Below are positions 1 through 8,198 of a stretch of 64,000 nt of DNA, one piece after another. This stretch comes from Adlercreutzia sp910585575 (GTDB lineage: Bacteria; Actinomycetota; Coriobacteriia; Coriobacteriales; Eggerthellaceae). The position numbers and the translations under genes were made by a program. The notes under the pieces are model-generated. The model was not told where the DNA came from. It searched no databases and saw only the letters and a list, made by a program, of their open reading frames with translations. Each line of letters starts with the position of its first letter. The stretch's first letter is position 1. The stretch lies in the NCBI RefSeq assembly GCF_951801035.1, contig NZ_CATOKT010000002.1; one strand, given 5' to 3'.

Positions 1-2507
1 CGCACGACGGGCACCGCGCCCTCCTCGGTGCCGGTAATCCAGCCCTCGGCCTCGCCGTCGCCGTCGGCAATGCGGAGTGCCTCCTTTCGCAGGGCGGTGG
101 CGCGGCGACGGGTGCGTCCCTTGGTCTGCACGCCCTGGATGGCGAAGACGGCCTCGGCCAGTTTGGGCGCCAGCACGGAGGCCGCGGCCGCCAAAAAGCC
201 CAGCAGTGCCAGGCCGGTGAAGGTGGCTGTGGGAATAGCTGAGATATCCAGCAGCGCATCGGGATAGACCGAGCCGGCGCCCATGCCGGTGGGCGACACC
301 AGCACGGTGGAAGCCGTGGCCAACGGGTCTCCCGCATGGGTCACGCCGGATTTCCAGGTGCCGAAGGTGAAGCGGGGGACGAAGCAGCACACGAACAGGA
401 CAAAGGCCAGGGCGGCGGCCAGCCGCGCGAAAAAGGCCGGCTTGGAAACCCCGTCGATGGGCGCTCCCTTGCGCTCGGCATCGGCCAGGGCGTCCACTTC
501 GGTGGCCGCGTTCTCGAGGGCGGTTTTGGCGTCCTGGGCCAAGTCCCAGCTGCGATGGCCCCAGTTTGCCGCCTTGGCGCGGGCGACGGCTGCGGAATCG
601 GCGGCCGAAGCCTCCATGAGTGCGCCGATAAAGCCTCGCGGTACGGGGCGGTCGAACAGCTCGCTGGAGAAATAGGCGGCGGCTGTGGCGGGTACGACGG
701 TCTCATGGTCGCGCACGATGCCGAACCGGTGGAGGTGGGGGCTCGCCTCGCAATGGCTCTCCAGGGCTTCGGCGGCCTCGACCAGGGTGGCGCGCGCCTC
801 GGCCGCTTCGGCCAAGGGCGCGGCGGGGTCGAGTGTCACGGCGCCCACGGCGCGCACCAGGCGCTCGCCCGCGGGGGTGCGCCCCTGGTAGAGCCGTAGG
901 TTTTCCTGTACCCACACGGCCCAGCCGGCGCTGTCGTAGCGGAAGGCGAAGGTGCGCACGGCGCCCGCGTCATCGGTGGTGGCTTCCAGTACGGCCAGGG
1001 TGCGGTCGACGCGATCGGCCAAGGGAGCCTCGTCGTGGGTGCGCAGCCACGCAAGGGCCGTGTTCGCCACTTCCGGGAAGCCGGCCACGGCCACGACGCC
1101 CAGCACGTCGCGCAGGGCATCTTCGTCGCCTACGATGCGATAGAAGCCCAGGGGCGTGGCGGCTATGCGGGTGAACAGCGCGCCCACGGCGGCCCGTCCC
1201 GGCACCAGGGCCTCGCCCTTCCAGAACACCACCTCGCGGGCCGGATCGATCAGGGCCAAGGCGCGGGAGAGCCCCAAATCCTCGTTGCCGTCCAGAGCGT
1301 CGGGCAGGGTGTCCGGTTCCTTATCGGTCAGATCGTTCAAGGCCACGGCCAGGTCGGTTTCGCCCAGTTTGCGGAAGTAGTCCTCCAAGCCGTGGGTGTA
1401 CAGGTGCCGTTTGGCTTTCTCCCAGTTCTGGGCCAGAGCCGTCACCAAGGCGGCACGGCTTTCGTAGACCGTGCCTTCGAACTGGTAGCCCGCGGGCCCG
1501 GCCATGGCGGCGGCATCCAGTGGGTCACGGTAGGTGAAGGCGGCAGGATTGGCCAGCCAGCGCTGGATGTCCTCATAGCCCAGGCGTCCCTTGGCGTGGG
1601 CGTAGGTCAGGCCGTAGATGAGCGCGCCAAGGCTCTCGTGCTCGGGGGCGCGGGCGGCGAAGGCCACGGGACGGCCGCCGGCCAACACGGCGGACAGGTC
1701 GTCGCCGTCGATGAGCGTCTGATGAGGGTGGCGGCCGCCGTTGTACAGCGTCCAGATGGTGTAGCCCAGGGCGTACCAGTCGTTCTCGCGCTGCACCACC
1801 GAGGAGTGGGGCGAGTAGCCGGGGGTGCGGCGGTCCACCTTGGTGGCGCCGGTGTCGCGGCCCTCTTCCAGTACCGACGAGATGCCGAAATCGCCCAGCA
1901 CCACGGCGTCTCCCAGGGTGTAGAGGTTCTTCGGCTTCACGTCGCGGTGCACAATGCCGCGCTCGTGTAAAAGGTGCAGGGCGCTGGCCGTTTGGGGAAT
2001 GACGCGGTCGCGCAAATCCTCGTAGGTGATGTCCGCGGCGTGGGAGAAGCGGTCGACGCACAGCGGCATGACGGCCACATCGTAGGTGGTCTCGCCGAGC
2101 CCCGGCACCGTGTCGCGCACCTGGCCCGTGGCGTAGAGCGGCATGAGATGTGTTTCCTCGAAATGGCGCTCGCCTAAGGGGTGCTCGGTCATGAGCGAGC
2201 GCAGGTAGGCCAGCACCGTACGCCGGGCCATGCGGTCGCGCACGGCGTGGGGCTGGAAGGCAATCTTCGCCGCATAGATGCGGCCGTCCTCGTCGGTGGC
2301 CCGCACCACGGTGCCCTGGCCGCCGGCGCCGATGACGTCGGCTGTGTGCAGGGTGAAGGCGCGATCGCCGTCGCCGGTGAAGGGCAGGTCGTCGCCTGAC
2401 AGCAGCGGGGCGGTACTGTCCAAGTCCACCACCGTGGGCTCGGCGTCCACGATGGTGGGCGCCACGGCGCGGCGCGGCTCGCGGGATATGCGATCGCTAG
2501 CAGCCAT
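1..2507 (-). CDS. Membrane-anchored Ser/Thr protein kinase, truncated at window edge
   Basis: Eukaryotic-type (Hanks) protein kinase. Its reading frame stays open to base 1, so the C-terminus lies outside the window. The start is the ATG at 2507, overlapping the upstream ATPase stop by 11 bases. Visible motifs are the glycine loop GAGGQGTVV (about residue 40), the ATP-binding Lys in AAKIAF, the catalytic HRDVKPKN (about residue 170-180), the metal-binding DFG in LGDFGIS and a short activation segment with RRTPGYSP. After the kinase domain comes a long region of unknown fold, then two hydrophobic segments (around 590-350 and 230-100 on the plus strand) likely to be membrane spans. It is the last visible gene of the cassette reading leftward from 7520 and probably phosphorylates a cassette partner recognised by the FHA protein (inference). 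Confidence 0.88.
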   Translation of the reverse strand, partial: MAASDRISREPRRAVAPTIVDAEPTVVDLDSTAPLLSGDDLPFTGDGDRAFTLHTADVIGAGGQGTVVRATDEDGRIYAAKIAFQPHAVRDRMARRTVLAYLRSLMTEHPLGERHFEETHLMPLYATGQVRDTVPGLGETTYDVAVMPLCVDRFSHAADITYEDLRDRVIPQTASALHLLHERGIVHRDVKPKNLYTLGDAVVLGDFGISSVLEEGRDTGATKVDRRTPGYSPHSSVVQRENDWYALGYTIWTLYNGGRHPHQTLIDGDDLSAVLAGGRPVAFAARAPEHESLGALIYGLTYAHAKGRLGYEDIQRWLANPAAFTYRDPLDAAAMAGPAGYQFEGTVYESRAALVTALAQNWEKAKRHLYTHGLEDYFRKLGETDLAVALNDLTDKEPDTLPDALDGNEDLGLSRALALIDPAREVVFWKGEALVPGRAAVGALFTRIAATPLGFYRIVGDEDALRDVLGVVAVAGFPEVANTALAWLRTHDEAPLADRVDRTLAVLEATTDDAGAVRTFAFRYDSAGWAVWVQENLRLYQGRTPAGERLVRAVGAVTLDPAAPLAEAAEARATLVEAAEALESHCEASPHLHRFGIVRDHETVVPATAAAYFSSELFDRPVPRGFIGALMEASAADSAAVARAKAANWGHRSWDLAQDAKTALENAATEVDALADAERKGAPIDGVSKPAFFARLAAALAFVLFVCCFVPRFTFGTWKSGVTHAGDPLATASTVLVSPTGMGAGSVYPDALLDISAIPTATFTGLALLGFLAAAASVLAPKLAEAVFAIQGVQTKGRTRRRATALRKEALRIADGDGEAEGWITGTEEGAVPVV

Positions 2508-4632
2508 GGGGGCCTTCCGACGTCGGCTGGACGGGGGCGACAGGTTCGGCATCGTCGTGCGGGGCCGGCTGTGGCGTCCCCGTTGCGGCCGCCTGCGGTG
2601 TCAAGCGCCCCGTGGCGGCGGCTCCGCCCACGAAAGGCGCGCGCCCGCTGTCGGGGTTGGCGCGGCTGAACGTCAGGCCCGCGCTGTCTACCCGCACCTC
2701 CACGGCTTCGCCCGCTTGTACGTTGGCGTCGAAGATGAAGGAGGCTAGGGGGTTCAGGTAGGCGTTCTCCACCAGGTTGCCGATGCCGCGGCCGCCGTTC
2801 TCGCGCACGGCCGGCGCCAGGGCCTGCTCGGCCAGCCACTGCACGGCAGCGTCGGAGGGCGCCACGGTGATGCCGCAGCGCGTGCGCACGTTGCGGTTGA
2901 TCTTCCCCAGCTGGGCGTCAAGGATCAGGCGCGAGGCCTCGGGGGAGATGTAGTCGAACACCACGATGTTGTCACCGATGCGGTTGAGCACTTCGGGCTT
3001 GAAGTGCGTGGCCATGGCGGCCTCTACTTTCGCCTGGATGGCGTCGTAGGGCTCGCCCGGCTCCACGATGTTGCGGCGGCCGATGATGCGCCCATGCTCA
3101 TCGAGCACCTCTTCGGAAATGCCCACGTTGCTGGTGAAGAAGATGAGGGTTTCGCTGAAGTACACCGTCTGGCCCTGGCCGTCGGTCATGCGGCCGTCCT
3201 CCAGAATTTGCAGGAACTTGTCCATGATGGAGGGATGGGCCTTCTCCACCTCGTCGAACAGCAGCACCGAGAAGGGGTTGGCGCGCACGGCGTTGGTCAG
3301 CTGGCCGCCGGCCTCGTAGCCCACGTAGCCAGGCGGGGCGCCGAAGAGCTTCTGATCGGCGTTCTCGGCGGCGTACTCGGACATGTCGAAACGCAGGTAG
3401 CTGCGCTCGTCGCCGAACAAAAGTTCGGTAACGGCCTTCACCATCTCGGTTTTGCCCGTGCCCGTGGGGCCGGCTAGGAGCAGGACGCCCTTGGGCTTGG
3501 TGCCCGAGGAGTGCTGCATGCCGGAGAACCCGAGCACCGAGCGCTTCAGCACCGAGACGATCTTCTCGATGGCGGCCTCCTGGCCCTTCACGCGGCGGCG
3601 CAGGGCGTCGTCGGGGCGGTCGCGCAGCTTGTCGAGCATGGCGGTCCACTGGTTCTCGCGGATGCCGTACTTGTACAGGTCCACCAGCTCGGGAATGGCC
3701 GCGGGCTCGGTGCCTCCGCGGGCGTAGAGGCGGCGCAGCTCGTCGAGCTCGGCCAGCTTCATGGCGTCGGTGGTGTCGATGAACTTGCTGCGCACCTTGG
3801 CCTGGGCCGGGTCGTGCAGGTCGGGGAAGGCCACGTCGATGAAGGCCTCGCGGGCCGGCCGGTCGGGGTTGGGCAGCGAGATAACGCGCACGTCGGGGTT
3901 GCCGCGCAAAAGCCACGAGGGCAGGTCGGAGGCTTTGTTCACCACTAGCACCAGGGTGTTCACGTGGGAGCCGTCGCCGCGGATGGCGTCTTGGGCGCCG
4001 ATGAGGAGGTTCATGAACACGGCGTTCTCCTCGGGGGTGAGGTCCTCGGGGCTCGAGGCCACGCGGCTGGCCAGATCGAAGACGCAGGCGATGGAGGAGG
4101 GGCTGGGGGCGGCTGGCGCGGGAGAGTTGCCGGCGGCGTTGGCCGTGGCGGCGTCTGTGGTGACCTGGGCGCTTGGTGCCGCAGGTGCCGCAGGTGCCGC
4201 GGGAGCCGTCTCGGTGTCAAGGCGCCGCGACAGGGCGGCGCGCACCAGGAGCGAGTCGTGCACCAGGCGGTTGGCGGCGAAGGGCTGTTGGCGACTGGCG
4301 GGATCGCTGGCCGGATTGAGTGCCTCGGCCTCGCGCGAGATGAGCTCCGCCTGACGCTCGGCCGCCTGAGCCAAGGCGCGGGCCTCGCCGGTGCCCGTCG
4401 GGTCGGTAATGCCGCGCAAGGGGTCGACGAACAGGAAGCGATAGGGCCGGGGGCGGTTGCCGTCAAAGCCGGCGAACAGGAGGGGAAGCACCTGGTTGAG
4501 CCCAAGGAACTGGGGTTCGGCCTGATCGGCGGCCTGCCAGGGATAGCAATCGGCCACGTTGCCTTCCAGAACGAAGATGGGCTTGATGCCGACGAAGTTG
4601 TCTAGCTCGCGTTGCCAAGTGGGTGCGGTCAT
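2497..4632 (-). CDS. Clp/ClpB-like AAA+ ATPase with degenerate N-terminal module
   Basis: 711-residue AAA+ protein. The C-terminal half is a canonical Clp D2-like module: Walker A GPTGTGKT (about 388-395), the pore-loop-like segment GAPPGYVGYEAGG, Walker B LLFDEVEKAH (about 456-465), sensor 1 FTSNVG, and a GGRGI sensor-2 region. The N-terminal half contains a sensor-1-like VVNKASDLP and a lid-like segment but no recognisable P-loop, so it looks like a degenerate AAA+ domain. A low-complexity Ala/Pro linker (about 142-178) interrupts it. The ClpB-type N-domain and middle coiled coil are missing. The ATG at 4632 overlaps the upstream radical SAM stop by 4 bases (ATGA), implying translational coupling. 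It is likely a substrate-remodelling motor; its client is unknown. Confidence 0.87.
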   Translation of the reverse strand: MTAPTWQRELDNFVGIKPIFVLEGNVADCYPWQAADQAEPQFLGLNQVLPLLFAGFDGNRPRPYRFLFVDPLRGITDPTGTGEARALAQAAERQAELISREAEALNPASDPASRQQPFAANRLVHDSLLVRAALSRRLDTETAPAAPAAPAAPSAQVTTDAATANAAGNSPAPAAPSPSSIACVFDLASRVASSPEDLTPEENAVFMNLLIGAQDAIRGDGSHVNTLVLVVNKASDLPSWLLRGNPDVRVISLPNPDRPAREAFIDVAFPDLHDPAQAKVRSKFIDTTDAMKLAELDELRRLYARGGTEPAAIPELVDLYKYGIRENQWTAMLDKLRDRPDDALRRRVKGQEAAIEKIVSVLKRSVLGFSGMQHSSGTKPKGVLLLAGPTGTGKTEMVKAVTELLFGDERSYLRFDMSEYAAENADQKLFGAPPGYVGYEAGGQLTNAVRANPFSVLLFDEVEKAHPSIMDKFLQILEDGRMTDGQGQTVYFSETLIFFTSNVGISEEVLDEHGRIIGRRNIVEPGEPYDAIQAKVEAAMATHFKPEVLNRIGDNIVVFDYISPEASRLILDAQLGKINRNVRTRCGITVAPSDAAVQWLAEQALAPAVRENGGRGIGNLVENAYLNPLASFIFDANVQAGEAVEVRVDSAGLTFSRANPDSGRAPFVGGAAATGRLTPQAAATGTPQPAPHDDAEPVAPVQPTSEGPHGC

Positions 4633-5294
4633 GGCCGTTCCTCCTTCGGGGGCCGCCCGTGGATGCCGATGGAAAGCGCGCGGCCGTCGAACACGGCGTT
4701 TTGAATGCGCCGTGGCTTCTGCTCCTCTTCATGATAAAGGTTTTCCAGGTGGGGCGAGCGCACGATCACCCGCTGATTGGTGGATCCGCGCAGGCCGCAA
4801 CGCCCATCGTTGAGGGCGGCCACGTAAGGACCGTCGATGATGACGTCAATGAGGGGTGCGAGTGCGGTGGGAAGGCGGCGGCGCAGAAGGGATCCGGCGG
4901 TCGATGGAGAGCAGCCATCGAGGCTGGTCTGCGGGGGAAGGAGGCCGATTGGCGCACCCCTTGAGGAGAGTGCCTCGTCTTCCAGCACGAATCCAGTGTA
5001 CACCAGGATGTCGTCGAAGGCAGGACGTATGGCCGTCAGGACTTCGGCCAGGTCATCAGCTTGCTCCAAGGGGTCGCCGCCGGTGATGGTAAGGCGGTGG
5101 GCGCCGGTGCGGGCCGCCACGCCCAAGAGGAGTTCGGTTACGCGCTCGTTGGGAAGAGCGGCATCAGGGCGTGTCTCCCATAACTCGGGATTCGCGCAAC
5201 CGGGGCAGTGCTTGGTGCAGCCGCAGGTCCACACGACGATGCGCTCGCCAGGGCCGAGGGTGGTCACCGGGTAGTAAAGGCGATCGACGAACAT
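4629..5294 (-). CDS. NrdG-like radical SAM (4Fe-4S single-cluster) protein
   Basis: 221-residue compact radical SAM protein of the anaerobic-ribonucleotide-reductase-activase type. CTKHCPGC near residue 30 matches the CxxxCxxC cluster motif and is followed by ITGGDPLEQ, equivalent to the SAM-binding GGE/GGD motif, and IVYTGF-like strands. NrdG proteins make a glycyl radical on a partner enzyme, but no glycyl radical enzyme lies in the window, so nrdG itself is unlikely. It starts 2 bases after the FHA gene stop and overlaps the ATPase start, so it belongs to the kinase/ATPase cassette. The substrate is unknown; redox sensing or modification of a cassette protein are possibilities. Confidence 0.8.
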   Translation of the reverse strand: MFVDRLYYPVTTLGPGERIVVWTCGCTKHCPGCANPELWETRPDAALPNERVTELLLGVAARTGAHRLTITGGDPLEQADDLAEVLTAIRPAFDDILVYTGFVLEDEALSSRGAPIGLLPPQTSLDGCSPSTAGSLLRRRLPTALAPLIDVIIDGPYVAALNDGRCGLRGSTNQRVIVRSPHLENLYHEEEQKPRRIQNAVFDGRALSIGIHGRPPKEERP

Positions 5295-5296
5295 AG

Positions 5297-6097
5297 TTAG
5301 GCGTGGGGAAGGGGCCGCGGCGCGATGCGGGCGATATGCCGCGCGTCCAGGGGATCTTGGCAGAAGGAGCACTGGGCGACGCGCTCTTCGGATGAGGCCA
5401 CCGCGTGTTCGGTGCCGCAGACGGGGCAGCGGACAGACCAGGCAAGGGGTGGTTCCGGGGTGATGACGCTTTGGCCGGGCGCGTCTACGTCCCCGAGGAG
5501 CACCGCGACGGGTGCGCCAGTGGCGTTGCGGGCGGCCGCCGCGGTGGTGGCGTCGGAGCCGGTTGTCGTGGCGATGGCGCCAGCTTCTGAGGTAGCTACG
5601 GCGGCTAAAGACACGCGGAACACCATATCGGCCAGCTTCAGCGTTTCGCCCCCGAAGAGGGGCTCGGGCTCGCCGGTGCGCAAGGTGGTCCACGATCCGC
5701 CCCGCTCTACGGACGAACCGTTACGCCCCAGATGCTCGATGGTCCAGTGGCCCTCCTCGTCGCAGACCACGAGAGCATGGACGCCGGAGACGCGGGGTGA
5801 GAAGGAGTCGGGCTCGAAATCGCCGGCGCGGCCGAGGAGGCCGCCCGGGGCGGGGATGGAGATTGCGCCGCCGCGCGCATTTTCAAGTACGAGGGTGCGG
5901 GGAGCGCAGGGGGCACTGGAGGCGCGGGAGGCTTCCGCAGCAGGGGGTGCGTCCGGGGGCGTGGGGAATGAGTCCGCGTCCAGGGACGTGTTGGCACCGC
6001 CGTCGCTGCCGCTGCTGACGGCATTCAGGGTGCGGCCGCAGGCAACGCAGGTGGCTGCCGTGTCGGCGTTGGCGAATCCGCAGGGGCAAAGCTGCAT
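5297..6097 (-). CDS. FHA-domain protein with N- and C-terminal zinc ribbons
   Basis: 266 residues. The N-terminus CPCGF...CVACGRTL is a zinc-ribbon. A central FHA domain (about 75-155) shows LLGRAGDF, SPRVSGVHA (the conserved S..H) and LGRNGSSVE, the phosphothreonine-binding loops of the fold. A second zinc ribbon, RCPVCGTEH...CSFCQDP, closes the protein. FHA domains bind phosphothreonine, and the Ser/Thr kinase in the same operon is the obvious source of the phospho-ligand (inference). The gene begins one base after the stop of the upstream coiled-coil gene. There is no membrane segment or signal peptide, so it is a cytoplasmic adaptor. Confidence 0.87.
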   Translation of the reverse strand: MQLCPCGFANADTAATCVACGRTLNAVSSGSDGGANTSLDADSFPTPPDAPPAAEASRASSAPCAPRTLVLENARGGAISIPAPGGLLGRAGDFEPDSFSPRVSGVHALVVCDEEGHWTIEHLGRNGSSVERGGSWTTLRTGEPEPLFGGETLKLADMVFRVSLAAVATSEAGAIATTTGSDATTAAAARNATGAPVAVLLGDVDAPGQSVITPEPPLAWSVRCPVCGTEHAVASSEERVAQCSFCQDPLDARHIARIAPRPLPHA

Positions 6098-6098
6098 G

Positions 6099-7520
6099 CT
6101 ACCTCATCTCCCTGGCGACCCCACCACTGCGCTTGCGACGACGGTGTGATGGGCTGGCGGGGGAAGCGCCGGCTGCGGAGGTGCCTGCCGTTTCGTGCTG
6201 CTGGATGCTCGCCCCCTGTTCGCCGTGCTCCTGCACTAATTCGCGGCAGAAAGCCTCAGAGGGCTCGGCACGATACTGGACGCGGTTGGTAATGCCAAAG
6301 GCGGCCAGGTCGGCGGCTATCTCGTCATAGACGGCGCAGAAGTCGTGCTGGTTGGCCAGGAGCTCGTCGGTGCGCGTTCCCGGTGCAGCGGCTTCCAGGC
6401 AGACGGCCGCGTTTTCGGAGATGCTGTCGATACCGCTGGGCAGCCCTGTCACTTGTAGCATGAGATCGCCGCTGTCGGACAGGAAGGCGTGGAGTCCTTC
6501 CGTGGCCCCCTCGCGTCCAAAGAGGCGATGGTCGCCCGTCAGGTCGCGCCCCATGGTAACGGAGCGGCTGATGGTGTAGCCGTGACGCGCCATGACCGTG
6601 TCGATGCAGGCCTGCAAGTAGGTGTTGCGGTCGGCCTCCTCCAGTTGGCGAAGCAGCATGTCGCGATAGGCCGCTGCCTCTTCCAAGGTGGCGCAGGAGG
6701 GCGCAGCGGCAACGGTGCAGCCCCGAGCGTGCAGCTGGCTCGTCGCGTCTTCGATGGCAGCTGTCAGCTCCCCGAAGGCGTGCGCATTCGATTCCATGGC
6801 CGGCAAAAGCAACGTAAGCTGAGCGATGGTGTCAGGCTGCAGATTGCGCACGGTTTCCCGAAGAAGGGCCCGATCAGACGGTAGCGTATGGGGGCTCTCC
6901 AGAAGCGCCAGGGCTCGCTGGGCGGCCGCCTGGTCGTCGGCCGCGTCGCCACGGCTGGCCGTCACAGGGGAGCTTTTCGCTGTCGCCCCGTTGCTTGATA
7001 TGCTCTTTGCGTCGGACGCGACAACCGTCCCGTCATCCGATGCGCTCGCCGTCTCCTTCGCGATGGCCGCTTCGTCTTCTGCAACCACCTCTTTCCGCTT
7101 AGCCGCCTCGGCCAGAAGCGCCAGGAAGTCGGCTTGATCCGCGCGGGAAGCCGCTCGGGCCCGGGCGCGCTCGGCGCGGGTGGCGAAGGGGGTGGTGTCG
7201 TTTTCGAAGGCGTCGGCGATACTGGCGGCCGAGCGGCCACACTGAGCCGCCGAGGCCGCGGAATCTTCCATGGCGGCGCACGGCTCAAAGGCGCATTCGG
7301 CATCCAAACGTGCCAACGCCGTGGCCGCTAGGGCACGTACCGATTCCGCAGCATCCTGTAGGGAAGGATCATCCCCGAAGGCGGCGAGCAGCGCATCTCG
7401 GCGAGCAAGAATGCGGGCTCGCGCTTTCGAGCGGGCGTTGTTCACGTCGGAGCGCAATGCGGCCAGCTGCGCCTGGATGCGCCGCTCGATTTCCAGCTGA
7501 CTTGTCTTCGGCCCGCTCAT
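6099..7520 (-). CDS. Coiled-coil protein of unknown function, first gene of kinase/AAA+ cassette
   Basis: 473 residues from the ATG at 7520. This start is preferred over an upstream non-ATG frame extension because AAGGGGAA lies 6-7 bases before it. The N-terminal region (to about 290) is rich in Ala, Glu, Arg and Asp with heptad-like spacing, consistent with coiled coil. The C-terminal part (about 310-440) is more globular, with a conserved-looking SRSVTMGRDLTGDHRLFGRE stretch. The tail is Ser/Arg-rich and basic. I do not recognise the family. Its position at the head of a five-gene operon suggests it is a scaffold or kinase target; the many Thr/Ser residues between the coils would suit FHA recognition (inference). 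Confidence 0.75.
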   Translation of the reverse strand: MSGPKTSQLEIERRIQAQLAALRSDVNNARSKARARILARRDALLAAFGDDPSLQDAAESVRALAATALARLDAECAFEPCAAMEDSAASAAQCGRSAASIADAFENDTTPFATRAERARARAASRADQADFLALLAEAAKRKEVVAEDEAAIAKETASASDDGTVVASDAKSISSNGATAKSSPVTASRGDAADDQAAAQRALALLESPHTLPSDRALLRETVRNLQPDTIAQLTLLLPAMESNAHAFGELTAAIEDATSQLHARGCTVAAAPSCATLEEAAAYRDMLLRQLEEADRNTYLQACIDTVMARHGYTISRSVTMGRDLTGDHRLFGREGATEGLHAFLSDSGDLMLQVTGLPSGIDSISENAAVCLEAAAPGTRTDELLANQHDFCAVYDEIAADLAAFGITNRVQYRAEPSEAFCRELVQEHGEQGASIQQHETAGTSAAGASPASPSHRRRKRSGGVAREMR

Positions 7521-7589
7521 GGGAGTTCCCCTTTGCAACAAATAACGGTAACCGCCATTATAAAGGGAAAACAAGCGAGAGGAGTGCCG
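7521..7589. promoter_or_regulatory. Divergent promoter region, cassette/carbonic anhydrase
   Basis: This 69-base gap separates the leftward cassette from the rightward carbonic anhydrase gene. It contains an imperfect inverted repeat (ATAACGG ... CCATTAT, about 7541-7562) with a GGTAACC core and an overlapping TTATAA that could serve as a -10. It is short enough for one operator to control both directions. The regulator is unknown. Confidence 0.35.
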
Positions 7590-8198
7590 GTGAGCTTACC
7601 CGAGATGACCTATACGGCTGACGACTACGATGTTGACGCCCATGTGCCGGCGGCCGAGGCGCTGCGACGTCTGGAAGAGGGCAATCGCATTTACGTGGAG
7701 GCTCTGGATCACGAGCGCGATCTTTCGCCGGCGCGCATTCAGGAGCTGTTCGAGAAGGGACAGCGACCCTTCGCCTGCGTTATCACGTGTGCCGATTCCC
7801 GGGTGGTGCCCGAGCATATCTTCATGGCGGGGCTCGGGGAGCTCTTCGTCATCCGCGTGGCGGGCAACGTGGTGGGGCCGACGGAGCTGGCCAGTGCGGT
7901 GTACGCCTGCGAGCATTTGCACACGCGGCTTCTGCTGGTGCTGGGTCATACGCACTGTGGCGCCATAAAGGCCGCCCTCGATGGCGAGGGCGGCCCCGTA
8001 GCGGCCATTACCGACCGCATTGTGGCGGCCTTGGGCGATGTTCATGATCCCTACGAGGCCAGCGTGCTGAACGCCCAGGCGTCCGTGGCGGCGTTGCGTC
8101 AGTCGCCGGAAATTGCACGGCTTGAGGCCGAGGAGGGACTCATGGTGGGCAGTGCGGTGTACCACACCCACTGCGGCGTGGTGGATTTCCTTGCTTAG
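7590..8198 (+). CDS. Beta-class carbonic anhydrase
   Basis: 202 residues from a GTG at 7590, chosen because GAGAGGAG lies five bases upstream; an ATG at 7605 has no comparable site. It interconverts CO2 and bicarbonate in the cytoplasm. The beta-class zinc ligands and catalytic dyad are visible as CADSRVVPE (Cys, Asp/Arg) and LVLGHTHCGAIKAA (His and Cys), and a VAGNVVGP strand lies between them. The length fits small beta carbonic anhydrases. It is divergent from the kinase cassette, and its stop overlaps by 4 bases the stop of the convergent acidic membrane protein gene. Confidence 0.93.
   Translation: MSLPEMTYTADDYDVDAHVPAAEALRRLEEGNRIYVEALDHERDLSPARIQELFEKGQRPFACVITCADSRVVPEHIFMAGLGELFVIRVAGNVVGPTELASAVYACEHLHTRLLLVLGHTHCGAIKAALDGEGGPVAAITDRIVAALGDVHDPYEASVLNAQASVAALRQSPEIARLEAEEGLMVGSAVYHTHCGVVDFLA

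Noticed and set aside
1..7520. Type VI secretion regulatory module
   Set aside because: Kinase, FHA and Clp-like ATPase are reminiscent of it, but no sheath, tube, baseplate or membrane-complex genes are present and the host appears Gram-positive.
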